Source of the DNA: Collinsella aerofaciens
GTDB lineage: Bacteria; Actinomycetota; Coriobacteriia; Coriobacteriales; Coriobacteriaceae
DNA: 64,000 nucleotides
Assembly (NCBI RefSeq): GCF_015670795.1
Contig: NZ_JADPCJ010000001.1
Span: 62,001-126,000, forward strand
Direction of reading: 5' to 3'
The notes under the pieces were generated by a model that was not told the DNA's origin, did not search any database, and worked only from the letters and a program-made list of their open reading frames with translations. Position 1 is the stretch's first letter. Each line of letters begins with the position of its first letter. This document shows positions 34,412 through 43,712 of this stretch, in pieces. The translations under genes were made by a program, and so were the position numbers.

Positions 34412-36082
34412 ATGGCAGCTAAAAAATCATCTCCCTTGAAGATCATTCCGCTCGGCGGCCTTGACGGCATCGGCAAGAACATGACGGTCTTCGAGTGCGG
34501 CGACGACATGGTGCTCGTCGACGCCGGTCTCATGTTCCCGGATGACTCCCAGCCTGGTATCGATCTGGTGCTTCCCGACTACACCTATGTTCTGGAGAAC
34601 GAGGAGAAGCTCCGCGGTATCGTCGTCACCCACGGCCACGAGGACCACACCGGTTCGCTTCCGTACCTGCTGCAGGACCTCAACAATAAGGTGCCCATCT
34701 TCTCGAGCAAGCTGACGCTTGGCTTTATCGAGGGCAAGCTTTCTGAGTTCCGCATCCGCGCACCCAAGTTCCGCGAGGTCAAGGGCGGCAGCCATGTCAA
34801 CCTCGGCGGCATCTCGCTCGACTTCTTCTCGATGACGCACTCCATCCCCGGCGCTCTGGGCGTGTTCATCCGCACAAATCAGGGCACCGTTATGCACACC
34901 GGCGACTTTAAGCTCGACCAGACGCCCATCGATGGCGTCACGCCCGACTATGCCGCTATCAGCCGCTTTGCTAAGCAGGGCATCGACCTACTGCTTTCCG
35001 ACTCCACCAATGCCACGGTTCCCGGCTTTACCAAGTCAGAGGCCGAGGTTGGTCCCAACCTGCTGCACGCCATCAAGAACGCCCCGGGTCGCGTGTTCGT
35101 CGCGTCGTTCTCGAGCCACATCCATCGTTTGCAGCAGATCTGCGATGCCGCCCGCAAGTGCGGCCGTAAGGTCGTTGTGACCGGTCGCTCCATGCTCACT
35201 AACACCCGCGTGGCGCGCGAGCTTGGCTACCTCAACATCGACGACGCCGATATCATCGATGCCTTTGACATTGATAACCTGCCTGACGACAAGATTGTCG
35301 TCATGTGCACCGGTTCGCAGGGCGAGCCGCTGTCGGCCCTGTCCCGCATGGCCAATGGCGAGCACAAGACGCTCTCCATCCACGAGGGCGATACCGTTAT
35401 CCTCTCGGCAACTCCTGTTCCCGGCAATGAGAAAGCCGTCCAGCAGGTCGTCAACAGCCTGGCCAAGCTCGGCTGCGACGTGTGGGATAAGAACCGCGCT
35501 CTCGTTCACGTTTCCGGTCACGGTAGCCAGGAGGAGCTCAAGCTCCTGATGGCCATGGCCAAGCCCACGTACTTTATGCCGGTTCACGGTGAAGCCGTGC
35601 ATCTGCGCGCCCATGCCCAACTGGCCCGCAAGATGGGTCTCAAGGACGATCATATCTTTATCCTCGACAACGGCGACACGCTCGAGATGCGCGGCGGTAT
35701 CGTTAAGCGCGGTACGCCCGTCGAGTCCGGCGTCGTTTACGTCGACGGCCTGCGCATCGGCGATACCGACCCCATCGTCTTGCGTGATCGTCAGAAGCTC
35801 GCCAACGACGGTATGGTTACCGCTGTTGCCATCGTCTCGCTCAAGCACAAGAAGATCGAGGCCATCGAGTTCTCGGGCCGCGGCGTCTCGTTTGCCATCG
35901 ACGACCAGTTCTCCGAGGATGCCTCCGCGTCCATTATGAAGACGATCGAGAAGGGCAAGTTCAGCTTTACGAGCAGCGGTTCCGATGCCATTCGCAAGGC
36001 CGTGCGCGACTCGCTCTCCAACTTTATCTGGAGCCGTACGCGCACTCGTCCGATGATCATCCCGGTCGTCATGGAGGTTTAG
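34412..36082 (+). CDS. rnjA: Ribonuclease J
   Basis: A 556-residue metallo-beta-lactamase/beta-CASP ribonuclease with 5'-3' exonuclease and endonuclease activity in mRNA decay and rRNA maturation. The metal motif THGHEDHTG is near residue 75, with later conserved segments GDFKLDQTP, SDSTNAT and SGHGSQEELKLL. Length matches RNase J1. AAAGGA lies about 15 nt before the ATG, rather far. ftsK starts right after the stop. Confidence 0.95.
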   Translation: MAAKKSSPLKIIPLGGLDGIGKNMTVFECGDDMVLVDAGLMFPDDSQPGIDLVLPDYTYVLENEEKLRGIVVTHGHEDHTGSLPYLLQDLNNKVPIFSSKLTLGFIEGKLSEFRIRAPKFREVKGGSHVNLGGISLDFFSMTHSIPGALGVFIRTNQGTVMHTGDFKLDQTPIDGVTPDYAAISRFAKQGIDLLLSDSTNATVPGFTKSEAEVGPNLLHAIKNAPGRVFVASFSSHIHRLQQICDAARKCGRKVVVTGRSMLTNTRVARELGYLNIDDADIIDAFDIDNLPDDKIVVMCTGSQGEPLSALSRMANGEHKTLSIHEGDTVILSATPVPGNEKAVQQVVNSLAKLGCDVWDKNRALVHVSGHGSQEELKLLMAMAKPTYFMPVHGEAVHLRAHAQLARKMGLKDDHIFILDNGDTLEMRGGIVKRGTPVESGVVYVDGLRIGDTDPIVLRDRQKLANDGMVTAVAIVSLKHKKIEAIEFSGRGVSFAIDDQFSEDASASIMKTIEKGKFSFTSSGSDAIRKAVRDSLSNFIWSRTRTRPMIIPVVMEV

Positions 36083-36083
36083 T

Positions 36084-38864
36084 TTGGCGCGCGGATCTGC
36101 ACAAAACGCCAAAGGCAATAAGGCCAACAACCAACCGGCATCTGCTAAGGGTGCCGGTTCCCATCTGCGTGCCAATAAGGGCCACGAGGCGGACTTCGAT
36201 GATTTTGAGCCCTTGGTCGAGCCCTCGGCCAACCGCGATATCGCCGGCGTGGTCATTGCCGTCTTGGCGATTGCGTCCTTTATTGCCGTGATTTCGCCGG
36301 CGACTGCGCCCGTTACGGCTGCGGTTGCCGGTTTCTACCACTTGGGCTTTGGTCTGGGCGCCTACGTGCTGCCGATCGTCATTTTGCTGTTTGCCGCCAC
36401 GCTCTTTTTAGGCGAGGACTCGCCGCTCAACGCGCGCTCTGTTGCGGGCGGCGCCGTGGTCTTTATCGCCGTCGTCTCCATTCTTTCGTTGATGGTGCCA
36501 GGTACGAGCGACTCGTGCGACCTTATGTTCACGCCGCAAAATCTGTCCGCCTCGGGTGGCTACATTGGTGCGTTTATTGCGAGTGCGCTGCAGAATGCCC
36601 TGGGTAAGCCTATCGCGATGGTGGTCCTGTTGGGCCTTGTCGTCGTGGGCCTGGTCATCATCGGCTTTTCGGTGGGCGGCGTTTTGCGCTCTGCTCGCGA
36701 CCGTGCGGCTGATTTTGCCGAGCGCCGTCGTGCCGATGTTAACGCGAGTCCGTGGGGTGACGATGAGGCCCTGTCGGTGCCCGGCGTTGCCCGTCCTCAC
36801 CTGAGCAATCTTCGTCAAAAGGGCTCCGATGCTGCCGTGACCACGGTCATGGGCAACGATGTGGACCCGGTTTTGGACGATGACGACGAGGACGAGGACC
36901 CGTTTGTCGACGTGTCCGATGCCGTGGAGGCCGAGCGGGCCAAGACAACGCTGTTGCCGCGCCGCCATGCCAAGAAGGGCAAGGCTGCGCCCAAACTCAA
37001 TACGAGTGAGCCCGACCCGTCTTGGTCCGAGAGCGAGATTGAGCTCACCGAGGGTGATGACGAGGACGACGAGGCTCCGATTGAGACCGCAAAGACAACT
37101 TTGCTGCCGCGTCGCCATGCAAAGCGCGACCAGGTAACCGGTCAGCTTTCGATGGAAGACGACCCCGATAAGATCGACGAGTCCGAGCCGCCGTTTGCCG
37201 TGAATCCTGTCTCGGCAGCACCTCAGATCCCCGACTTCTTGAAGCATCCCAAGGTTGCCGATGCGCCTGCCTTGAGTGCTGTCGAATCGGCTGCGGCCAG
37301 CGATGGGGGAACGGACGGCGGCGCCGCAGATAACGAGGGCGAAGAAGAGGACGGCCTCAAACTTCCGCCACTTGAGATTCTGCATGCCAACCCGCAGTTG
37401 GCTTCCTCCGCGTCTTCGGACAAGGAGCTGGAGCAAACTGCCGAGTCGCTTCAGTCCACCTTGCTGGAGTTTGGTCGTAGTGCCCGCGTGGTCGGCTGGA
37501 TCGCCGGCCCCACGGTGACGACCTTTAAGCTGCAACCTGGCGAGGGCGAGCGCGTGAGCAAGATTTCGAGCCTCGAGGACGATATCGCGCTATCGCTTGC
37601 TGCCCAGTCGGTGCGTATCTTTGCCCCGATCCCCGGCACCTCGCTTGTGGGTATCGAGATTCCCAATCGCAAGCGCCAGAACGTCAACCTGGGCGACGTG
37701 CTTCCCTATGTGAAGGGCGGTCCGCTCGAGCTCGCCATCGGTCGAGATGCCGAGGGTACGCCGGTCGTCGCCGACCTTGCCAAGATGCCCCACCTGCTGA
37801 TCGCCGGTACCACGGGTTCCGGTAAGTCGGTCATGATCAACTCCATCATCACGACCTTGCTCATGCGCGCCCTTCCCGAGGACGTTCGCCTGATCATGGT
37901 CGACCCCAAGCGCGTCGAGCTTGCGGGCTATAACGGTCTGCCGCATCTTTACGTGCCTGTAGTGACCGAGCCCAAGCAGGCCGCGAGCGCTCTGCAATGG
38001 GCCGTGTCCGAGATGGAGCGTCGCCTGAAGGTCTTCGAGCGTCTCAACGTGCGTAAGATCTCGACCTACAACGAAAAGCAGGCCGCCGGCGAGTTTGAGC
38101 ATTACGATAACCCGCCGCAAAAGATGCCCTACCTGGTCATCATCATCGACGAGCTCTCGGACCTGATGATGGTCGCCGGTAAGGATGTCGAGGCCTCGAT
38201 CGTGCGTATTGCTCAGCTGGGCCGTGCCGCAGGTATCCACCTTATCGTGGCCACGCAGCGCCCGAGCTCCAACGTGGTGACGGGCCTCATCAAGGCCAAC
38301 ATCACCAACCGCATCGCCTTTAACGTCGCCACGGGCATCGACTCGCGCGTCATCATCGACCAGATGGGTGCCGAAAAGCTCACCGGTTTGGGCGACATGC
38401 TGTTCTCTAAGGTCGACTGGGGCAAGCCCCGCCGTATCCAGGGCTGCTTTGTCTCGGATGATGAAATCAACGAGATCGTCGAGTTCGTCAAGTCGCAGAG
38501 CGAGCCCGACTACCACGAGGAGATCCTGTCTGCCGTGGCGCCCGCTTCCATGTCCATGGCGGGTGGCGGCGGCATTGTCCGTACCGGAGTCGCCGAGCCG
38601 CAAGACGATGATCCGCTCATTTGGGAAGCCGCCCATATTGTGGTGGAATCGCAGCTTGGCTCCACATCTGGCCTGCAACGTCGTCTGAAGGTTGGCTATG
38701 CGCGTGCCGGGCGTATTATGGATATGCTGGAAGAAAAGGGTGTCGTCGGTCCGCCCGACGGTTCCAAGCCGCGCGAGGTCCTGTTGGACGAGGAGGGGCT
38801 TGCCGCGCTGGAGTCTGTCGACGCCGAGATGGCACGTGAAGATCGTGAGTTTGGAGGATTCTGA
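36084..38864 (+). CDS. ftsK: DNA translocase FtsK/SpoIIIE
   Basis: A 926-residue septal DNA pump. Four or five N-terminal membrane helices (about residues 50-210) are followed by a long acidic linker, then the motor with Walker A GTTGSGKS (about 575) and Walker B LVIIIDELSDLMM, and a C-terminal gamma winged-helix domain (about 865-926) that reads KOPS/SRS sites. The linker carries two copies of KTTLLPRRHAK (about residues 287 and 336). It starts with TTG after GGAGG. The TGA overlaps the ATG of the RodZ-like gene. Confidence 0.95.
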   Translation: MARGSAQNAKGNKANNQPASAKGAGSHLRANKGHEADFDDFEPLVEPSANRDIAGVVIAVLAIASFIAVISPATAPVTAAVAGFYHLGFGLGAYVLPIVILLFAATLFLGEDSPLNARSVAGGAVVFIAVVSILSLMVPGTSDSCDLMFTPQNLSASGGYIGAFIASALQNALGKPIAMVVLLGLVVVGLVIIGFSVGGVLRSARDRAADFAERRRADVNASPWGDDEALSVPGVARPHLSNLRQKGSDAAVTTVMGNDVDPVLDDDDEDEDPFVDVSDAVEAERAKTTLLPRRHAKKGKAAPKLNTSEPDPSWSESEIELTEGDDEDDEAPIETAKTTLLPRRHAKRDQVTGQLSMEDDPDKIDESEPPFAVNPVSAAPQIPDFLKHPKVADAPALSAVESAAASDGGTDGGAADNEGEEEDGLKLPPLEILHANPQLASSASSDKELEQTAESLQSTLLEFGRSARVVGWIAGPTVTTFKLQPGEGERVSKISSLEDDIALSLAAQSVRIFAPIPGTSLVGIEIPNRKRQNVNLGDVLPYVKGGPLELAIGRDAEGTPVVADLAKMPHLLIAGTTGSGKSVMINSIITTLLMRALPEDVRLIMVDPKRVELAGYNGLPHLYVPVVTEPKQAASALQWAVSEMERRLKVFERLNVRKISTYNEKQAAGEFEHYDNPPQKMPYLVIIIDELSDLMMVAGKDVEASIVRIAQLGRAAGIHLIVATQRPSSNVVTGLIKANITNRIAFNVATGIDSRVIIDQMGAEKLTGLGDMLFSKVDWGKPRRIQGCFVSDDEINEIVEFVKSQSEPDYHEEILSAVAPASMSMAGGGGIVRTGVAEPQDDDPLIWEAAHIVVESQLGSTSGLQRRLKVGYARAGRIMDMLEEKGVVGPPDGSKPREVLLDEEGLAALESVDAEMAREDREFGGF

Positions 38865-40393
38865 TGGCTGCACGCTTTGGTGACATGCTGCTTGAGCAGC
38901 GTCGCCGAATGGGCCTTTCCATTCAGCAAGTCGCCAACACCATCAAAATCAGGCCGCAGATCATCGAGTTTTTCGAGACCGGTAACTTTGCTTCGATGCC
39001 GCCGCGCGGCTATGCGCAGGGCATGATTTCGAGCTATGCTCGCTTTTTGGGCCTCAATCCGCGCGAGGTCGTCAATGCCTACTTTGACGATCTGATGGCA
39101 TACGAACGCGAGACGTCGCAGCAGGGCGGTCGTTTTCAGGACGCCGCCGGCTACGTCAATTCGCGTTCCTCGGTCGATAACGGGCGCTTCCTGATGGTTC
39201 AGGGCGGTCGTTCGACCCGCTATGGACAGCGTCCTCAGCAGGCCGGTTATATTACCGAGACGGGTTCGGGCGAGGAGATTCGCTCACAGCGTGACCGGTT
39301 CCGCAGTACGCCGATGCCCGAGGACCGTGCACTTCCCGCTGCCCGAGGCGTGGCGCGTGACCCTCGTGCCGGCTACGGCGACGGCGGCTATTCCGATCGC
39401 GGTTACCGTGGGGTCTCTTCTGGTCGCTCTCGTGGCGGCTATGCGGACGCCGATACCACGCAGGTGACGCCGCGTCTTCGTTCTCAGTCGCAGCCGTATG
39501 GCCAGCGCTCTTCGGCTCCGCGTTCGGGCCAGCGTGGCTATCAAGGCCGCGGTGAACTTGCGCCCCGTTCGGGTCAGCGCAGCCTTCAGGGCCAGGGTGG
39601 CTATCGCGGCCGATCCGATAGCAATCGTGGCTGTATGCCTCAGGGAGGCGGCCGCAGCAGCTCCAATCGTGGACGCGGCGGATCACGTACTCCTCAAAAC
39701 AACGGGCTCGATCCGCGTATCGTCTACGCCGGCATCGGTGCCGTTGCGCTGCTGTTGATTGTGCTCATCGTGGTGCTTCTGCGCGGCTGCGCATCTTCGG
39801 CGCCCGAGACCACGCCCGAGACGCCCACTGCTACCAAGACGACGACCAAGAAGTCTTCTAAGAAGACCGAAACGGTCGACGAGGACGAAGACACCGATGA
39901 GGCGACGAATGAGTCGACTGACTCGGACGCTACCAAGACGACGGCCAAGAAGGAAGAGAACGAGGTCACGAAGGTCAAAGTCTCCGTTGCCAAGGGAAAG
40001 ACCGCGTGGATTGAGGTCAAGGTCGATGGCAAGTCGGTCTATGGCGCCCAAGCGACTGGCCCCTTTGAGCAGGAGTACACGCCCGAGTCCTCGATCGAGA
40101 TCACCACGTCCAAGCCTTCCGATGTCACCGTTACCAAGAACGGTGAAAAGGTCCGTTACGATACCAAGACCTCGGGCGTGGCGCGTGTGACGATCACCGT
40201 TCCCAAGAAGGAGACGACTGATTCCGAGAATGGTGAAAGTTCTGATGGTACCGACACCACCGATGGTGCCGATACCACCGATGGTACCGACACCTCCGAC
40301 GGTACCGATGCCCAGTCCACGGATGGCGCCGATACCGCAACTGACGGTCAGACACCCACCGATTCTACCGACTATTCGTACGATAGCTACTAA
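38864..40393 (+). CDS. RodZ-like helix-turn-helix membrane protein
   Basis: A 509-residue protein. Residues 1-75 form a RodZ-type HTH_25 domain (MLLEQRRRMGLSIQQVANTI). A long Arg/Gly/Gln/Ser-rich disordered region reaches to about residue 280, then one membrane helix (about 285-308), a Thr/Glu/Lys-rich linker, and a C-terminal beta domain (about 365-450) like the extracytoplasmic RodZ domain. The end consists of DGTDTTDG-type repeats. RodZ links MreB to wall synthesis; here the gene is coupled to ftsK. GGAGG precedes the ATG. Confidence 0.82.
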   Translation: MAARFGDMLLEQRRRMGLSIQQVANTIKIRPQIIEFFETGNFASMPPRGYAQGMISSYARFLGLNPREVVNAYFDDLMAYERETSQQGGRFQDAAGYVNSRSSVDNGRFLMVQGGRSTRYGQRPQQAGYITETGSGEEIRSQRDRFRSTPMPEDRALPAARGVARDPRAGYGDGGYSDRGYRGVSSGRSRGGYADADTTQVTPRLRSQSQPYGQRSSAPRSGQRGYQGRGELAPRSGQRSLQGQGGYRGRSDSNRGCMPQGGGRSSSNRGRGGSRTPQNNGLDPRIVYAGIGAVALLLIVLIVVLLRGCASSAPETTPETPTATKTTTKKSSKKTETVDEDEDTDEATNESTDSDATKTTAKKEENEVTKVKVSVAKGKTAWIEVKVDGKSVYGAQATGPFEQEYTPESSIEITTSKPSDVTVTKNGEKVRYDTKTSGVARVTITVPKKETTDSENGESSDGTDTTDGADTTDGTDTSDGTDAQSTDGADTATDGQTPTDSTDYSYDSY

Positions 40394-40419
40394 GCCGCTC
40401 GTACGCGAAAGGAAACATC

Positions 40420-40917
40420 ATGGCTAAAGATTCCAGCTTCGACGTCGTGTCCGAGGTCAACATGCAAGAGGTCGACAACGCCTTCCAGCAGACCACGCGC
40501 GAGATTTCCCAGCGCTATGACCTTAAGGATTCCGGCGCCACGATCGAGCTTTCGAAGGGCGACAAGCTCTTTACGATCAGCGCCCCGGCTGACTTTGTCT
40601 CTAAGCAGATTATCGACGTGCTGAGCTCCAAGCTCATCAAGCGCGGCATCGACCTCAAGGCTGTCTCGTGGGATGCTCCGCAGGCGGCATCGGGCGGCAC
40701 CGTGCGCGTGCTCGGCCATATCGTCGAGGGTATCGACCAGGCGACCGCCAAGAAGATCAACAAGGACATCAAGGACCAAAAGCTCAAGGTCAAGGTGACC
40801 ATCGAGGCCGACAAGCTGCGTGTTTCCTCTGCTTCGAAGGACGCGTTGCAGACCGTGATCCAGTTTCTGCGCGACCAGGACTACGGCCAGCCGCTGCAGT
40901 TCACCAACTACCGCTAA
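40420..40917 (+). CDS. yajQ: YajQ family nucleotide-binding protein
   Basis: A 165-residue protein of the UPF0234/YajQ family. It begins KDSSFDVVSEVNMQEVDNAF and ends with the typical DFLRDQDYGQPLQFTNYR-like sequence. Members bind nucleotides, and some proteobacterial ones bind cyclic di-GMP; the role in this lineage is unknown. GAAAGGA precedes the ATG. It sits between the RodZ-like gene and rimO. Confidence 0.9.
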   Translation: MAKDSSFDVVSEVNMQEVDNAFQQTTREISQRYDLKDSGATIELSKGDKLFTISAPADFVSKQIIDVLSSKLIKRGIDLKAVSWDAPQAASGGTVRVLGHIVEGIDQATAKKINKDIKDQKLKVKVTIEADKLRVSSASKDALQTVIQFLRDQDYGQPLQFTNYR

Positions 40918-40944
40918 TATCATTCGAAAGGACCGCTCTCCAAC

Positions 40945-42294
40945 ATGGATACACCGTTGGGCTCCGTGCTCTACATCACCCTCGGGTGCGCTAAGAACGA
41001 GGTTGACACCGACCGCATGCGTTCTCTTTTGACCGCTGCAGGCTACGATGAAGCATTCGACCCGCAGGATGCCGATATCGCCATCGTCAATACATGCTCG
41101 TTCCTTGCCTCCGCAACGTCCGAGAGCATCGAGACCACGCTCGAGCTCGCCAACGAGGTTCAGGACGGCGTTCGTTCTTGCCCCATCGTCATGTGCGGCT
41201 GTGTGCCGTCGCGCTATGGCGACGACCTGCCTGACGAGCTGCCCGAGGTCGCTGCCTTTGTGAAGGCCGACGAGGAGGACGGCATCGTGGCGGTCATCGA
41301 TGGCGTACTGGGTGTCGAGCGTGAGATCGCAGCCTATATTCCGCAGTTCAAGCGCACTGTCGAGGGCGCTGTCGCCTACGTCAAGATCTCCGATGGCTGC
41401 AATCGTTTTTGCAGCTTCTGCATGATCCCCTACATTCGCGGTCGCTATCATTCGCGCAATGCTGAGAGCATTATCTCCGAGGTGCGCGACTTGGTTGCCG
41501 GCGGTGTGCGCGAGATCGTGCTGATCGGCCAGGACACGGGTATTTGGGGCACCGACTTTGCCGACGAGGACGTCGCCGAGGGCTCGCCGCGCAATCTGGC
41601 ACAGCTGCTGCGTGCCGTCGCTGAGGCCGTGCGCCCGCACAACGTCTGGGTCCGCGTGCTCTACCTGCAGCCCGAGGGCATGACTGACGAACTCATCGAG
41701 ACGATACGCGATACGCCCGAGGTGCTGCCCTATATCGATATCCCCGTGCAGCACTGCGACGCGCGCATCCTCAAGGCCATGCGTCGCTCCGGTTCGCGCC
41801 AGGAGCTCGAGGACCTGTTCCGCGACCTTCGCGAGCGCATCCCCGGTATCGTGATTCGCTCCACGGCCATGGTCGGCTTCCCGACCGAGACCGACGACGA
41901 GTTTCGTGATCTTATCGACTTTATGGACACCGTCGGCTTTGACTACACGAGCGTCTTTGCCTACTCGCAGGAGGAGGGCAGCCTGGCCGCTAAGATGGAG
42001 GGTCAGGTCGACGAAGAGGTCAAGCTCGAGCGCGCCCAGGAGGCCATGGACCTGGCCGAGTCGCTCGGTTTTGCCGCCACCGCCGCACATGTGGGCGAGC
42101 GCGCCCAGGTGATCGTCGACGGTATCGAAGAAACCGAGGACGGCGCCGAGCTGATCGGCCATGCCTGGTTCCAGGCGCCCGATTCCGATGGCGCGGTGCA
42201 CTTGGATGCCAGCGAGGCATCTGTGGGCGATATTCTGACTGTCGAGTTTACCGATAGCTTCTGCTATGAGCTTATCGGCCATGTTGTGGAGTAG
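40945..42294 (+). CDS. rimO: Ribosomal protein S12 methylthiotransferase
   Basis: A 449-residue radical SAM enzyme that modifies the conserved Asp of ribosomal protein S12. It has YITLGCAKNEVDTD at the N terminus, NTCSF, MCGCV, a radical SAM motif CNRFCSFC near residue 151 and a C-terminal TRAM domain. LGCAKN separates it from MiaB and MtaB. GAAAGGA lies upstream of the ATG. It is followed by pgsA after 9 nt. Confidence 0.94.
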   Translation: MDTPLGSVLYITLGCAKNEVDTDRMRSLLTAAGYDEAFDPQDADIAIVNTCSFLASATSESIETTLELANEVQDGVRSCPIVMCGCVPSRYGDDLPDELPEVAAFVKADEEDGIVAVIDGVLGVEREIAAYIPQFKRTVEGAVAYVKISDGCNRFCSFCMIPYIRGRYHSRNAESIISEVRDLVAGGVREIVLIGQDTGIWGTDFADEDVAEGSPRNLAQLLRAVAEAVRPHNVWVRVLYLQPEGMTDELIETIRDTPEVLPYIDIPVQHCDARILKAMRRSGSRQELEDLFRDLRERIPGIVIRSTAMVGFPTETDDEFRDLIDFMDTVGFDYTSVFAYSQEEGSLAAKMEGQVDEEVKLERAQEAMDLAESLGFAATAAHVGERAQVIVDGIEETEDGAELIGHAWFQAPDSDGAVHLDASEASVGDILTVEFTDSFCYELIGHVVE

Positions 42295-42303
42295 GAGAGC
42301 ATC

Positions 42304-42942
42304 GTGGCAAACGAGAGCAATAAGGAACTGACGAGTGTTTGGACGCCCGCCAACATCGTGACGTGCGTTCGCATCGTTTTTATCCCGGTGTTCATGATCG
42401 TGTCGGCGCTTTCTCACACGAGTGTTGCCGGTACGGATTGGAGCACCTTCGACGGCCCGCTCGCCGCCGCTGCCTTCATTCTGTATGTGATCCTGTCGTG
42501 CACCGATAAGGTCGACGGTTATCTGGCGCGTTCGCGCAACGAGATCACCGACTTCGGTAAATTCTTGGACCCCATTGCCGATAAGCTGCTCGTGTTTTCG
42601 GCCCTGCTGCTGTTCTTGGATTTTGGCGCGGTGACCGTGTGGTCCGTGTTCATTATCCTGTTCCGTGAGCTTCTGGTGAGCGCCCTTCGCATGGTCGCAA
42701 GTGCGGCCGGTGTGGTCGTTGCGGCCGATAAGCTCGGCAAGTACAAGACGGCGACCACGATGGTCTCCATCTGCGGTTACCTGTGCGTTTTTGCTATGGC
42801 CGGCTTGCACCTCGGCCCGGTGGCGCTGACGCTCGGCATCTACTCGGTGTCGCGCTTCCTGTACGCCGTTGCCGTTGTCCTGACCGTTATCTCGGGCGCC
42901 CAGTACTTCTGGAACTGCCGCAAGATCGTCTTTTCGGTCTAG
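42304..42942 (+). CDS. pgsA: CDP-diacylglycerol-glycerol-3-phosphate 3-phosphatidyltransferase
   Basis: A 212-residue membrane enzyme for phosphatidylglycerol phosphate synthesis. The CDP-alcohol phosphatidyltransferase motif DG-x2-AR-x8-G-x3-D-x3-D is present as DGYLARSRNEITDFGKFLDP plus IADK. Several hydrophobic helices follow. AGGAG precedes the GTG start. A second family member is encoded at 63223-63927. The rimO-pgsA-cinA-recA order is conserved in Gram-positive genomes. Confidence 0.9.
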   Translation: MANESNKELTSVWTPANIVTCVRIVFIPVFMIVSALSHTSVAGTDWSTFDGPLAAAAFILYVILSCTDKVDGYLARSRNEITDFGKFLDPIADKLLVFSALLLFLDFGAVTVWSVFIILFRELLVSALRMVASAAGVVVAADKLGKYKTATTMVSICGYLCVFAMAGLHLGPVALTLGIYSVSRFLYAVAVVLTVISGAQYFWNCRKIVFSV

Positions 42943-42948
42943 GTCCTG

Positions 42949-43485
42949 GTGGGTATGACGGACTCTTTTGAGCAGATTTCCGCACATAACGAGGAGCTGG
43001 CGCGTGATATTGTCGAGCGCGCGAGCGCTCGGGGCGTGACGGTTTCGACGGCTGAGTCGCTGACGGCGGGTATGATCGCCTCGACGATTGCGGATATCCC
43101 GGGCGCCTCGGCGGTGCTGCGTGGCGGTGCGGTGACCTATTGCGATGAGATTAAGCATCGTGTTCTTGGTGTTGAGCAGGAGACGCTCGACCGCTATACC
43201 GCGGTGTCGCATCAGACCGCGCGCGAGATGGCGGTGGGTTCGCTGGAGCTGTACCAGAGCGATATTGCAGTGAGCGCAACGGGTTATGCCGGCCCCGGCG
43301 GTGGCACTGAGGGCGATCCGGCGGGCACTTTCTATATTGGCTGGGCGCATCGTTCCGCCGATGGGGGCGTGCCGGTCGTGGACTCTGTGCGCTGCCACTA
43401 TGAGGGCGACCGTTCGTGTGTTCGTGCCCATGCGGTCGCGGAGGCATTGGGGCGCATTGCCCTTGTGCTCAACTCTATGGAATAG
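42949..43485 (+). CDS. pncC: Nicotinamide-nucleotide amidohydrolase (CinA C-terminal domain)
   Basis: A 178-residue stand-alone CinA C-terminal domain, which deamidates NMN to nicotinate mononucleotide for NAD recycling. STAESLTAGMIAS, RGGAVTYCDEIKHRVLGV and SATGYAGPGGGT are the family's conserved segments. The N-terminal MoaB-like domain of full CinA is missing, as in E. coli PncC. Start GTG 42949 is uncertain; ATG 42955 is two codons inside. It lies just before recA, the usual cinA position. Confidence 0.88.
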   Translation: MGMTDSFEQISAHNEELARDIVERASARGVTVSTAESLTAGMIASTIADIPGASAVLRGGAVTYCDEIKHRVLGVEQETLDRYTAVSHQTAREMAVGSLELYQSDIAVSATGYAGPGGGTEGDPAGTFYIGWAHRSADGGVPVVDSVRCHYEGDRSCVRAHAVAEALGRIALVLNSME

Positions 43486-43492
43486 ACATGTT

Positions 43493-43516
43493 TTAAGGGG
43501 CCTTAGGGCCCCTTAA
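43493..43516 (+). terminator. Hairpin after pncC/cinA
   Basis: A perfect 10-bp stem TTAAGGGGCC/GGCCCCTTAA with a 4-nt loop lies 8 nt after the stop codon. The T-tail is short (TTGT), so termination strength is uncertain. Confidence 0.7.
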
Positions 43517-43589
43517 TTGTGGAGATAGGGACCTCTGACAAATTTAGCGTTTGTGCTGGTTGTAGATGTATTTTTGCCTGCCTTGTTCA

Positions 43590-43655
43590 TATTTGGTCCT
43601 TTGTGGTCAAGTATTTGGTCAGTGTTTGGTCGGCGTTTGGTTGGGTTTTGGAAAG
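43590..43655 (+). repeat. Six tandem 11-bp T/G-rich units upstream of recA
   Basis: Consecutive 11-mers start at 43590, 43601, 43612, 43623, 43634 and 43645. The consensus is about TRTTTGGTCRG, degrading at both ends; the block 43568-43589 is a weaker continuation. The array ends 28 bp before the recA -35. Confidence 0.75.
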
Positions 43656-43683
43656 ACCGCCTGCATATGATTGGCCTGAACGG

Positions 43684-43712
43684 TTGACCACGAACAGCCG
43701 TTCGTTTATTAT
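43684..43712 (+). promoter_or_regulatory. recA promoter
   Basis: TTGACC (43684-43689) and TATTAT (43707-43712) are separated by exactly 17 bp. The predicted transcript starts near 43719, about 24 nt before the recA ATG. Confidence 0.85.
43691..43704 (+). promoter_or_regulatory. LexA box (SOS operator) of recA
   Basis: CGAACAGCCGTTCG is a perfect match to the Gram-positive LexA consensus CGAAC-N4-GTTCG. It fills the spacer between the recA -35 and -10, so bound LexA would block RNA polymerase. Confidence 0.92.
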
